Shown here: piece by piece, positions 42,971 through 51,989 of the stretch
Numbering within the stretch: position 1 is the stretch's first letter
How the letters are laid out: every line of letters begins with the position of its first letter
NCBI GenBank assembly: GCA_030710605.1
Contig: CP092870.1
Location: forward strand, 51,907,921 to 51,971,920
Source of the DNA: Cordylochernes scorpioides
Taxonomy: Eukaryota > Arthropoda > Arachnida > Pseudoscorpiones > Chernetidae
Length of the DNA: 64,000 nucleotides
Direction of reading: 5' to 3'
Program-made: the position numbers and the translations under genes
Notes under the pieces: model-generated
Database searches by the model: none
Seen by the model: the letters and a program-made list of their open reading frames with translations, nothing else
Told to the model about the DNA's origin: nothing

Positions 42971-44860
42971 ATGGAAAAACTAAACGACCTCGAAATTGAA
43001 AAATTCACAAAATTGCTCAGACTAATAAGCCAGAAAGTAGATGAGCTCGGAGAAAACTTGGATTCTCGGTTGAGCCGACTCGAGCATATTCGGAATGTCA
43101 AACGTTCTGCCACACCCATGTCTTGCGAAGTTAAGTTCAATGTACTACCGCCAGAAAGTCCGGATGGCTTTTCAAAAACAATCACAGCAGCCAATAGCCC
43201 ACGTATTCAATGTCTGAGGGGACAAAAGACGATCCCAGGTGATGAAGATCCCGACAAGACCATCACAACAAAGATCATCACGTCAGGAGACGTTGTAAGT
43301 GAACTGCCAGAATCTACGCTAGAAGATTCTCCCGTGATCCAGAAGTCCGAAGAGTGTCGACAGCAGGAAATGATCCAGACTGGTTGTGTAGCGGAGGAGG
43401 GTGAGCTGATCGCCTCCGACAACGGCTGTGGCACGAGTGTTTTGTATAAAATCAAGCGGACGGAAGGAGAATGCCCTCAAGGTGATATACAGAGCGAAAA
43501 TTCAACCCCTGGGATTCTTTCTGAAATACTCCATGAGAACAGCAACGATCTTGGCGAGCTGCAGTGCGACAGCGTGGCTGACTTCAGCGACAGTGTCAGA
43601 CTGTCAGGGACTACAGCGGCGATCCAACTGGACGGGACGGAGCTGGATGCTCCGTGGAAGTGCGACAAGGCTAAATGGTCGAAGCACCCTGAAGTTGGAG
43701 CCGGCAACCCGACTGAACGGGATAGAGCATTGGACGCTCTGTGGAAGTCCGACGACAATGTCTGTGACGCGGAAGTCGCGCGCAATGTGTCAGCGCCGTC
43801 GTCTGCAATGCAAGCTGAAGAGATGTGCCAAGAATGTGTACCATTCATCTTCGTTCCTTCGCCCGACAAGGTGCAGATCAAGCAGCCACCGCCTAGGAAA
43901 AGTTCTACCGACCTTGAGACTGCCACGGGATCCGACACCTCCAGAAGGTTTAAGAAATTCACAGCCCTGTGCGTGGTCGGCACTAAGGAGCCCAGGTTTG
44001 AAGGGTTAGGTAAAAGAGAGCCTCTAGAGCAAGAGAATGGGAAACCTAAAGAAGAAAAGGGAGGCCACGAAATGGACAGCGTGGATCAGGTGGACGAATC
44101 CACTGCAAAGATCGGCGATCTACAGCCCCGTCGTGGAAGGAAGCGGCGAAAGCGCAACACAAACGATCACAACCCTTTGTACATTGTGGCTACAGAGTGT
44201 TCTCAAGGAGAATTCAAAATATCAGATGGGAGCATCGTAGGCAGTGAAATATGGCCGCCATCTTGTGGAGAACCACCGCCCTGTGCTAGACAGCGAGACC
44301 AATCAATGGCGTCGGCACTGGTTGAGAGTGGAAAGAAAGCCCGAGTTGAGATGTGGTTCTGCAAACAAGGGTTGGTGTTAACCCTGCCGTTACGCTTCCG
44401 GGAGGCTGACGACCCTCATGTGGCCAGAGACGTCAGGGAGATCAAAGGGCCGCCGATCAGCGCCTCTGGTGAAATCAGCCTTTTCGGGACGAAAAGGATT
44501 GAGAAGGGGGCAGTGAAACGATGCAGCAGAGAAGTAGCAGGGAAGAAGTGGGAACGCCAAGAGAAGAAGGGCCCCTTCTCAGAAGTGTTGATTGGCAAAT
44601 GCCAGAGGAGGGGGGTGGCAGACAGTAGGGGGAGTCCAGCTGACGCCGCCGCCGGGAAGGGATCAGCCGAGTCAGCTGGCCGGCCTGCCGGGGATTGGTG
44701 TGTGCCGAGAAGACATGGGAGTCTAGGGGAAGTAGTCTGTCTGGTGACAACGGGACCTGCAGCAGGGAGAACGGCGGGACAACAGACGCAGCAGGTGGGC
44801 TCCGAACGTGTGGCCGTATGGACTGACCGGGAAGACGGTAGCGGAGAAGGATCCCTCTAG
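42971..44860 (+). CDS. 629-residue protein of the non-autonomous LTR element
   Basis: An intact frame from ATG 42971 (open upstream to about 42935 but with TTG there) to TAG 44860. The first 40 residues are Leu/Glu/Lys-rich with heptad spacing (Lys-Leu-Asn-Asp-Leu ... Leu-Ser-Arg-Leu-Glu), a likely coiled coil as in some Gag proteins. The middle is acidic and low in hydrophobics, with a basic run Arg-Gly-Arg-Lys-Arg-Arg-Lys-Arg (about residues 393-400), a possible nuclear signal or RNA-binding patch. No CCHC knuckle and no DTG, RT or integrase motif. The last 115 residues are encoded by the 3' LTR. Function unknown; an intact frame implies recent constraint or recent arrival. Confidence 0.75.
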   Translation: MEKLNDLEIEKFTKLLRLISQKVDELGENLDSRLSRLEHIRNVKRSATPMSCEVKFNVLPPESPDGFSKTITAANSPRIQCLRGQKTIPGDEDPDKTITTKIITSGDVVSELPESTLEDSPVIQKSEECRQQEMIQTGCVAEEGELIASDNGCGTSVLYKIKRTEGECPQGDIQSENSTPGILSEILHENSNDLGELQCDSVADFSDSVRLSGTTAAIQLDGTELDAPWKCDKAKWSKHPEVGAGNPTERDRALDALWKSDDNVCDAEVARNVSAPSSAMQAEEMCQECVPFIFVPSPDKVQIKQPPPRKSSTDLETATGSDTSRRFKKFTALCVVGTKEPRFEGLGKREPLEQENGKPKEEKGGHEMDSVDQVDESTAKIGDLQPRRGRKRRKRNTNDHNPLYIVATECSQGEFKISDGSIVGSEIWPPSCGEPPPCARQRDQSMASALVESGKKARVEMWFCKQGLVLTLPLRFREADDPHVARDVREIKGPPISASGEISLFGTKRIEKGAVKRCSREVAGKKWERQEKKGPFSEVLIGKCQRRGVADSRGSPADAAAGKGSAESAGRPAGDWCVPRRHGSLGEVVCLVTTGPAAGRTAGQQTQQVGSERVAVWTDREDGSGEGSL

Positions 44861-45022
44861 TGGCGGGCATTGAAGGCAAGTCAATCTTCTACTGTATAGT
44901 TACTTATCTACTCTTTAAGCTCGTATAATAAATATACCGCATTAAGCTGTATCCTAAAGAATCCACATTGTTCTCTTAGAAACCTTGAACGCAAACATTG
45001 ACGGCTGAGAAGCGTCGTAACA
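44514..45022 (+). repeat. 3' LTR of the non-autonomous element
   Basis: Follows the purine run GAGAAGGGGGCAG. Its first 347 bp continue the long ORF to its stop. Sequence identical to the 5' LTR except for a few bases. Confidence 0.9.
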
Positions 45023-45173
45023 ATATGTTACACTGAAGGATGGAATCTTAAAAATGGTATTTAAGTAAACTATGGACATGAGCTTATAGGACAGTAGAAC
45101 TATATTGCAATAAGGACAGTAGAAGTTTGTATTGTATATAAAAGAAACATTCGTTCTTAAATCCTTTCATTAT

Positions 45174-45792
45174 ATATGTATAAAAATAGGTTATCTTTAT
45201 CAATGGAGGATTGTTGTTTAGAGAGAAAATTTCTGAATATATAATATTTATATATCTTTCTTCTTTTTTATACAAAATCAATGTCTGTTTTGCGATAAAC
45301 TCAAAAACTACTGAACCAATTGGTACCAAATTTTCCACGTCGCTTTTTATAAACCTAAGGAAAATTTTCCGGCTACATTTTGATTGGTATTTTTGGCTAT
45401 TATTATTTTTTTTTTCATTTGAAGAATTTTTTTTTTACCCGGAGTAAATATGAGGCGAAGTAACAACACCAGGTCAATTAAGCGACCAATGAGCGTTCTG
45501 CATTTTTTTTTTTAAGTTGCTAGCGTACTTTTTTAAATATTTTTTTATACGAGTGTTACTTTTTTTTACAAAAGTATTGAGTATTGAGAGAGAAACAAAA
45601 ATAATTAAATCTAATACCTAAACACTAATATAATACAATTTTTGCCATCACATACACGTTCTGCCTGTGGTTTATGTGTAACTTCTGTATTGCTATTCTA
45701 TGGCACTACTACTATTTATTATTAATGTACTTCCAGTATGAAGTAAATTGCACTCGGGGGAAAAATCGGGCGAAGCCAGGTCATTCGTCTAG
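45174..45792 (+). mobile_element. Helitron-like element, diverged 3' end
   Basis: The right end CACTCGGGGGAAAAATCGGGCGAAGCCAGGTCATTCGTCTAG (described here by parts: CTCGGGGG, TCGGGCG, TCATTCGTCTAG) resembles the Helitron 3' block with a degraded hairpin. The interior is AT-rich with a phrase ACTACTGAACCAATTGG. Its 5' end is not identified, so the start is approximate. Confidence 0.45.
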
Positions 45793-45806
45793 TATATTAT
45801 ATATAC

Positions 45807-46122
45807 AAAGAAGGCATATCCTGACCAGGAGCACATATGCTTTTTAAATGGCAGAGCGCCATCTAGTGGAACAGAAATCAACTAAACATTGATTTAGCCT
45901 GTTCCCTGATATTTGGCCAACCCATTTTATTGATAAATCAAGAAAAGCCATCCACGTTATTATCGATTTATCAAGAAATTGGGTTGGCCAAATATCAGGG
46001 AACAGGCTAAATCAATGTTTAGTTAATTTCGGTTCCACTGGATGGCGCTCTGCCATCTAAAAAGCACTTGTACTCATGGTCAGGATATGCCTTCTTTATT
46101 TTTTAATATCAACACCTGATCT
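45807..46122. mobile_element. Palindromic MITE, second copy
   Basis: Same arms as 12478-12732 (GGCAGAGCGCCATCTAGTGG, CCTGTTCCCTGATATTTGG) around a longer centre (AAATCAAGAAAAGCC...). The right side includes AATATCAACACCTGATC, the reverse complement of the left flank of the first copy. Confidence 0.8.
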
Positions 46123-46658
46123 TTTTTATTTTTTCTATTATTTTTCATATTATCCACGACTTGTTTTTTTTTTTCGATAGCAAATAGGGAGATTATCGTT
46201 GTAATTTTTTTCCTATGTCTAATAGGTTTTTTTATTTTTTTGCTTATCTCTAGTACACGTGGTACAGGTCATGATAATCATGGTGGGTAGAAGTAGGCGA
46301 CTGCTTTTTTACTGTAAGTACACCACATGTCTACACATGTGAAATGCAGTTCTACTTTGCACTTACAAATATGCCAGAGACCCGTTTGGTTACATACACT
46401 CGCTGGTGGGGTTGGACCTTTGCAAGAATCGGTGGCCATTGAAGCATTTTTTTTATCAGAAAAAAAAAAGTGCCAAATGCAGGAATCGAACCCGGGTCAT
46501 AGCTGTCGAAAAATGTCTAATAATGATATCAATAAATATTATTATAACACAATAGTCAAAATAACCTATACATTTAAATTGTTAAATTTTTCATATTTGA
46601 GTCAAAACACGTGAAATCTGTACGGACAATGGTATATTTGATTTGTAGAAAAGGAAAT
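46123..46658. other. No gene; one tRNA-like B box
   Basis: T-rich sequence. At 46478-46500 the minus strand has GGGTTCGATTCC, a B-box-like tRNA fragment after an A/T run. The plus-strand frame at 46327 is a chance ORF. Confidence 0.4.
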
Positions 46659-47242
46659 TCAAGCATAATTCATATTTTCGTTATAGGCTTCCCATGAGAC
46701 AAGCTTGCTGAGTGAAAGGCTTGAAGGAAGTCTAGCTGGACTTCGACTTGGTGACTTTGTATTTCGGATAAATGAACGTGTTGAATCCTTTAAATCTGAT
46801 TTTTCATCAATGATATCATTTCTTAGAGATGTTTTCTTACGACGTTTACGTGTCATTACAAGAATTGCAAGAATTACACCAATAATAACAGCTATAATAA
46901 TAGCTTGTATATTACTTTTTGATCTATCCCATAATTCAGATAGTATTTTATAAGCAGATTCAGAAATATCTTAATTTAGATTCTTATCTTCATCATTATT
47001 CTTCAATCTTCCTTTCAATCTGTTAAGAACAGGTGATAATTCGTCATAAAGGAATTGTGACATTTGATAATCAAGTAATTTTGTAAGTCGATTTCGTAGT
47101 TCAATATCTTGAATATTGTTGATTTTATTCTGATAACGATGATGATGTTCAATAAGAGCTCTTGGCAATCTGGTATCCAATATACGGAACATAGTGTTAT
47201 CCAAACAGATCATTCCTGTACTGGAAAATACCTCAATAGGAA
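46659..47242 (-). pseudogene. Glycoprotein-like C-terminal fragment, possibly of viral origin
   Basis: The minus strand holds one frame of about 190 codons with a single in-frame TAA at 46971-46973; upstream it ends at a stop, with signs of a frameshift. It shows a helical, Asn/Leu-rich ectodomain stretch, then one strongly hydrophobic segment (about 46870-46930, Ala-Ile-Ile-Ile-Ala-Val-Ile-Ile-Gly) followed by Arg-Lys-Arg-Arg-Lys-Lys and a Ser/Arg-rich cytoplasmic tail of about 60 residues. That is the end of a single-pass membrane glycoprotein and resembles envelope proteins of negative-strand RNA viruses or env-bearing retroelements. A host membrane-protein pseudogene is also possible. Confidence 0.4.
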
Positions 47243-47379
47243 GAAGTAATGATACATTCAGTTGTTACCCTTGGACAGAACACTTTCTTCTGTTCTTACT
47301 TCGAATTCGATTAGACAATCCTAAAACCCACAAAACATCCATTTAAGACAATACAAAATAGAAATTTTCATAATACAGT

Positions 47380-47692
47380 TAAACCATGTCTATAGCATCC
47401 CCTCTGGGACTTACCAAAATAGGGTGCTATAGACAGGTCACCTTTAATGTAAATCGCATATTACTACAGTTAAACCTGTCTATAGCGCCCCCCCCCCCCC
47501 CCTCTTGGGACTCACCAAAATAGGGTGTTATAGAGAGGTGGTGCTATAGACAGGTCACTTTTAATGTAAATCGCAAATTACTACAGTTAAACCTTGTCTA
47601 TTGCGCCCCTTCTTGGGACTCACCAAAATAGGGTTCTATAGAGAAGGGGTGCTATAGACAGGTCACTTTTATTGTAAATCACATATTACTAC
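47380..47692. repeat. Tandem repeat, about 110 bp, three copies
   Basis: ACAGTTAAACC-TGTCTAT opens each unit; CTCACCAAAATAGGGT and TGCTATAGACAGGTCAC follow. Each unit can fold (GTCTATAGC with GCTATAGAC). A C16 run sits in the second unit. Confidence 0.85.
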
Positions 47693-47693
47693 G

Positions 47694-47935
47694 TATTTGA
47701 ATTATAGATTATAAACACAAGGTAACAAGACCACATCCATGATAAGGTACAATTTGGATTATAGATTATAAACACAAGGTAACAAGACCACATCCATGAT
47801 AAGGTACAGTTAGGATTATAGATTATAAACACAAGGTAATAAGACCACATCCATGATAAGGTACAATTTGGATTATAGATTATAAACACAAGGTAACAAG
47901 ACCACATCCATGATAAAGTACAGTTTGGATTATTA
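47694..47935. repeat. 57-bp tandem repeat, four copies
   Basis: ATTATAGATTATAAACACAA, then GGTAACAAGACCACATCCAT recur every 57 bp. Because 57 is a multiple of three, the minus strand reads as a repeating 19-residue peptide; this is not evidence for a gene. Confidence 0.9.
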
Positions 47936-48247
47936 CTATATATAGTCACGACCGTCTTTCCTCATCGGCCGCCTCTGTCACGGATAATATACAGTTATCA
48001 TCGTCATGCGTTCTTAATTCTGTCACCGTTTGCTTTTGGTTCAGTGGTAGAATGCTCGCCTGCCACGCGGGCGCCCCGGGTTCGATTCCCGGCCGATGCA
48101 TTTTTTTTTTTTTACAATTTTTAAAACTCATTTATATATTATACAAGAATGACATCCACGGCGCCAATTTATAATTGTAACGAAGAGTATTTGAATAAAA
48201 GCATTTAATCTGGTAAACCCCGGGCGTTCCCCGGGTCTTTCGGCTAG
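47936..48247 (+). mobile_element. Short Helitron with a tRNA-Gly relic
   Basis: 5' end CTATATATAGTCACGACCG, then CGCCTCTGTCACGGA, the tRNA-Gly-like stretch, a T12 run, the GGCGCCAATTTATAATTG block, a hairpin and TTTCGGCTAG (CTAG 48244-48247). In 312 bp it joins the 5' end of the 33345 family to the tRNA cassette of the 7840 element. Confidence 0.8.
48030..48100 (+). tRNA. tRNA-Gly(GCC)-like relic within a Helitron
   Basis: D, anticodon (GCC) and T arms intact and the 3' acceptor strand CCGATGC present, but the 5' strand is TTGCTTT. The same replaced strand occurs at 8487-8557, so both descend from one altered copy. A T run follows. Confidence 0.7.
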
Positions 48248-48475
48248 AATTAATATAATGATATATTAATATAATTAAACGTGTTTATGTAAGAATCGGG
48301 ATGTGAACTCCTTGTGATTTTGGATCCCACGTTGAGTGGATGGCATTTGGTGACAGTCAAGATGGCGGACGTCTTGTGTAAATCGCCGGGAATCCAGGAG
48401 GTGACCTCAATCGCACTGGAATCGTTTCTGATGGCCGGAAGCGGGGGAGTGAGGGGCCCAATGCAGGGGGAACTT

Positions 48476-48960
48476 CTAACTTGGTCCCGGCTGGGGCGTC
48501 CTAAATGCCCGCTGGAAGTTGTCTTCCATTGTTTCCAATATAAGCGTGACAAATGTATGGGCGGCACTTCCCATATGGAAGATGGCTTCCTGTAATTGGT
48601 ACAGCCTTTGGGGCTGTTGGGTATATAGTCCAAGGTAGATTATTATGGTAAATGGGGCGAGGGTGTATGGCATAGTCAGAAAACAGATAAAAAGTATGAA
48701 GTGGAATATGGGAAAGTTGCACATGTTTTCCCATATCTTCTCCATGAGTAGATTTCTTTGTGGGTCGTGTAGTAATTCGATTGGTTGTGACGAACTAGTT
48801 GTTATTGGATCTATCTGTGGATGGGTGATGTCGCATTTTTTGTTATTTGTGAGTGGTATAAATCGGGTTTTGGTGAAAATGGTGGGATCTAAATGAATGA
48901 AAGGTTCGCTGTTCGTCGGTTTGATTGTCAGCGGCTCTGTTGGAAAAATTTCGGGTGTAA
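48476..48960 (-). pseudogene. Possible env remnant with a membrane segment
   Basis: A frame of about 150 codons continues beyond the integrase remnant. Its last third has a long hydrophobic segment (Phe-His-Phe-Ile-Leu-Phe-Ile-Cys-Phe-Leu ... Ile-Ile-Ile-Tyr-Leu-Gly-Leu, about 48620-48710) and then a polar tail of about 50 residues. Position after integrase and a C-terminal anchor fit an envelope protein, but no fusion peptide or Cys pattern is seen. Could also be unrelated sequence that is open by chance. Confidence 0.35.
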
Positions 48961-49079
48961 GGTGTTTAAATGGAAACGTGTAATCGTTCCCATGTTGTAG
49001 ATGGTGTATTTTGTTATGGGTGGTGTTATGTATTGAGTATTTTTTGTGTACGGGTTTAGTTTGTTTATGCGGACTGTAT

Positions 49080-49503
49080 CGCTGTCTTTTTGGAGATGTT
49101 GGTTGGGTCTATCGATACGTTTTGTCAATTGGCAGGTTGGACAGGTTTTGACCTTTTGTGCAATGTCTTGTGACATGTCCTTCCAATAATATTGAGCGGA
49201 GATAAGTCTCGTCATCTTTGAGATGCCTGGATGGTTGTATTGGGTGTGTACTGATTGAAGTAGTTTGATGGTGAGTGTTTTTGGGATTATGATTTTGGGT
49301 ACACCTTTGCGGGAAATGGTATGAAGTCCATTGTGATCAATGGTCAAGTTAGAATTTCCCGATGGGGAAGGCTGATGGCTCTTAATGAGGGGAGCGTCTA
49401 AGAAGCCACAGAACGGGTTACGAGGTATGATGTCCGTTTTATATTGTTGTGCTCCTTTCATGTAACGAACCTCATATTCGTGTTCCATAGCCGTAATCTC
49501 CAT
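49080..49503 (-). pseudogene. Integrase zinc-binding domain, core absent
   Basis: The frame reads the RNase H-integrase junction (Val-Arg-Tyr-Met-Lys-Gly-Ala-Gln) and the zinc domain His-Thr-Gln-Tyr-Asn-His-Pro-Gly ... Cys-Pro-Thr-Cys-Gln. The sequence then goes straight to non-integrase residues; no Asp,Asp,Glu core is found. A frameshift at about 49500 separates it from RNase H. Confidence 0.75.
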
Positions 49504-50585
49504 CGAAATAATCTACCTGACGGGGTTTTGATTGTTTTCAGCCATTGCAATGCGTGATGGTCAGAAAATATGGTAAATTTTCTGTCCATCAGATAGACGC
49601 GGAATTTATCCACACTTTCAACGATTGCTAGGCATTCTAATTCAGAGCTAGAGTAGTTACGTTCGTGTGAACGCAGGGAGCGGCTGAAGTATTGGACTGG
49701 GTAGGTCTTCCCATCAGGGTGGACCTGTTTGAGGATGCCCGCTATGTCGAGTGCTGATGCGTTGCAGTACACTTGGCATGGCAGACCTTCCTGGTAAAGG
49801 TGTAAAGTGGGGTGTGTTGTGAGACTGTCTTTCAGGCTAGTGAACGCTTTCTGGCATTTTTCATCCCAAATCCACGTGACATCCTTTTTGAGAAGGTTGT
49901 TAAGTGGCGTCCTCAAGCGGGCATAGTCCGGGATGAATTTTTTATAAGCGTTCACAGCGCTTAAGAAAGATCGCAATGTTTTGCGATTGTATGGTTTTTG
50001 GATGGCGTGAATGGTTTCTATGTTTCGTGTAAGTGGTGTGGTTGTCCCATCAGTGATTGTGCACGTGTTTGAGTGGTGTTTCTGTCGCCTTTTTGTGCTA
50101 GTGTCGCGCTTGTCGCGCTTGTTGCGATGTTTACCCGCGTGACTGTGGTGTGATGTGTGGTCACGTGTGTACTTTGTGTGAGAGTTGTCCTGTTGGATGG
50201 ACACTGGTTGGGCACTTTGGTGATGAGTTTGGGCCATTGTGGCCTTGTGCATTGAGGGTATATAATAAGGACAATTGGCCTTAGTGAAAAAATTGTGTTG
50301 TGCGTGCGCGTGACTAGATTGGCATGTTGGCAATTGGTTTTTGACCAATGGATGCGCGCATTGGGTGCCATGTGCGGAAGGCTTGTGTGTGTTGTGAGCC
50401 TTTTGTGACTCCGCTTGGCATTCCCAATAGGTGCATTCATTGGGGATGTGAGCAAAATGGTAGGTTGTAGGAGGCAAAGGGGCGGCGAGTTGGAACATAG
50501 TGCCTTGGTTAAAATCTATTTTTAATTTAAAATTTCGGAGGGTATTTATTCCGAGAATTCCAAATGGTAGACGTGCTTCCACCAC
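49458..50585 (-). pseudogene. Protease end, His-rich linker, RT thumb and RNase H
   Basis: A 375-residue open frame. It starts with a retropepsin C-terminal part (Leu-Pro-Phe-Gly-Ile-Leu-Gly), passes a His/Ser/Thr-rich linker of about 130 residues where the RT palm should be, then Arg-Ser-Phe-Leu-Ser-Ala-Val-Asn-Ala-Tyr (RT thumb), Tyr-Cys-Asn-Ala-Ser-Ala (RNase H; the first catalytic Asp is Asn) and Ser-Asp-His-His-Ala-Leu-Gln-Trp. The RT active site is deleted or replaced, yet the frame is open. Confidence 0.75.
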
Positions 50586-50711
50586 ATGGAAATTATCCTT
50601 TTTGGTTATTTTACCTATTGTCAGGGGGAGGGTCTTTGACCTAAGGTCGGTACAAGGCCGTTTATGGCATGTAGGTCTATGGGCTGTTTTTTAATTGAGG
50701 GAGGTTACATT

Positions 50712-50800
50712 TTAATTTTTTATAAAGGTTATTGGGCACTATGTTCAGACTTGAGCCTATGTCAATGAGGAAAGGGGGTGAGAGTTCATGCGTGATGGAC
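50712..50800 (-). pseudogene. Protease active-site segment with altered triad
   Basis: The minus strand encodes Pro-Phe-Leu-Ile-Asp-Ile-Gly-Ser-Ser-Leu-Asn-Ile-Val-Pro. Retropepsins have Asp-Thr/Ser-Gly; here the middle residue is Ile (ATA, one transition from ACA). Stops follow toward 50600, before the frame that begins at 50585. Confidence 0.65.
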
Positions 50801-50928
50801 AGTTTGATCGTCAGCTGGCTGACGAAAAGTGGGTGATGCCTTCCTACCTGGTTGGCGAAAGGTTGGGGCGTCTCGGGCGGCTTGTGCTTGATCTTGTGGT
50901 GGATGTATGGCGTGTTGTGGATGTGGGG

Positions 50929-51336
50929 CTATTTGCACTGCCCGCGCGCTCGCGTGTTGAGCTGGTTTGTATGGTGCAGTCCGCACACCTGTTTTTCTTT
51001 GTGTGCTGGTGTATGGGACGACATGGTGGGCGGTTGTTCCTCGTGGTGGCGCGTCAGGTAGCTAGGCATCCTGAGCAACTTATCGGGGGTGGTTACGAGG
51101 GCGTCGTCCATCTTCCGGTCGTAGGCCTGGAAGAATTGGCGGCCGGCGTAGGTCCCATCGAAGGGAGGCAGATCCGTTTCCGCGCGCTGGGTCGAACCTA
51201 CTTGCGTCGGGACGGCGGCCAACTGCAGTATTATTTCCGCCAGGGGGCGTGTTTCGCCTACTCCGGCGGCTTCTTCCCTCTCCCATGCCGTGTTGTCACT
51301 CCCATTTTTCGCACCTTGTTCTCGCTCGTCTTCCAT
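50929..51336 (-). pseudogene. Gag-like frame
   Basis: A 135-residue frame from ATG 51336, acidic at the start, with Pro-Pro-Phe-Asp-Gly-Thr-Tyr-Ala-Gly-Arg-Gln-Phe-Phe-Gln-Ala-Tyr near residue 58, reminiscent of capsid starts. No zinc knuckle is found. The call rests mostly on its place before protease. Confidence 0.4.
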
Positions 51337-51339
51337 TAT

Positions 51340-51989
51340 ATATACTGTCGGCTCTCTATAATAATATAATTGGACCCTTTTTTGATTGTTGATTGTTATT
51401 CCTATGTAAGACCCTGTTGACTTACTGTAGGATTGGTGACTTGTGGTGGTTGAGGGCGCAGTCGTTTGGTCGAAATGGTAGGGTTTTCACAGGGGAAATA
51501 ACGAGAGGGAACACAGGATGGGGTTGAATCTAGGACTTCGCGAATAAGGGAGAGAAAGGTTTTGAGACTAATGGGGTACTTTCCTATCACATTCGGAAAA
51601 TATGTTACCTTGGTGAGAAGGGATTAGGCACGTCTTGCTCCTAGTCGGGTCGACTTCCCTCCTGACTAACTTTGAGTCCGAGATTTTCCTCGTTAACTCT
51701 CTATACCACTCTATACCGCTGAATTATAGGGTAAAATGTCTTCCCGCAAGACTCTGTGGATGATCTTGTTGTGGTGGCTCGAGATTTTTCTCTGGGCAAA
51801 TTCCCGCGGTTCAACACACAATAAATAATTACAAAAATAATCCCTTGTATCAATATTTTAACTTAGCACTATAAATAAGATAGCTAGGTGGTGTGGACTG
51901 GAACTGGAAACTGGAAATAGTCAGGTTATATATTGTTTATATTATATATATATTAATTGTATATATATTGTTTATATATTATATTTGTT
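51340..51989. other. No clear gene; possible LTR/leader
   Basis: This may include the 5' LTR of the element to its left (a TGTGTTGAACCGCGGG start on the minus strand near 51824), but no matching copy exists beyond 48250. From 51910 it is TA-rich. Confidence 0.35.

Larger units (their letters stand above)
42388..45022 (+). mobile_element. Young non-autonomous LTR retrotransposon with a single long ORF
   Basis: LTRs of 508 and 509 bp (TGAAACGATGC ... GTCGTAACA) with ATAT duplicated on both sides (42384-42387 and 45023-45026). Excising it rebuilds a satellite unit. PBS TTTGGTGTCAGAAGTGGGAT and polypurine tract GAGAAGGGGG are in place. By eye the LTRs differ at three bases and one 1-bp indel, so insertion is recent. 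The interior is only 1.6 kb and has no protease, RT or integrase, so it relies on another element. Confidence 0.95.
37944..45173. mobile_element. Foldback-like element enclosing the 164-bp satellite
   Basis: About 64 bp at 37944-38007 and 45107-45173 are inverted copies (…TATACACAATACAAACTTCT… and AGAAGTTTGTATTGTATATA…). Between them lie only the 164-bp array and a later LTR-element insertion. Inverted ends around internal tandem repeats are the layout of foldback elements. Outer boundaries are uncertain; 37690-37943 shows no other feature. Confidence 0.6.
48476..51336 (-). mobile_element. Decayed Gypsy-like LTR element with possible env
   Basis: The minus strand gives, in order, a gag-like frame, a protease motif, RT thumb with RNase H, an integrase zinc domain and a membrane-protein-like frame. 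The RT palm and the integrase core are missing. LTRs are not recognised on either side (possible 5' LTR region at 51340-51840). The order and the last frame suggest a retrovirus-like element. Confidence 0.6.

Noticed and set aside
47689-47949. 86-residue repeated peptide frame
   Set aside because: It is the 57-bp tandem repeat read in frame; no start context or conservation supports a protein.
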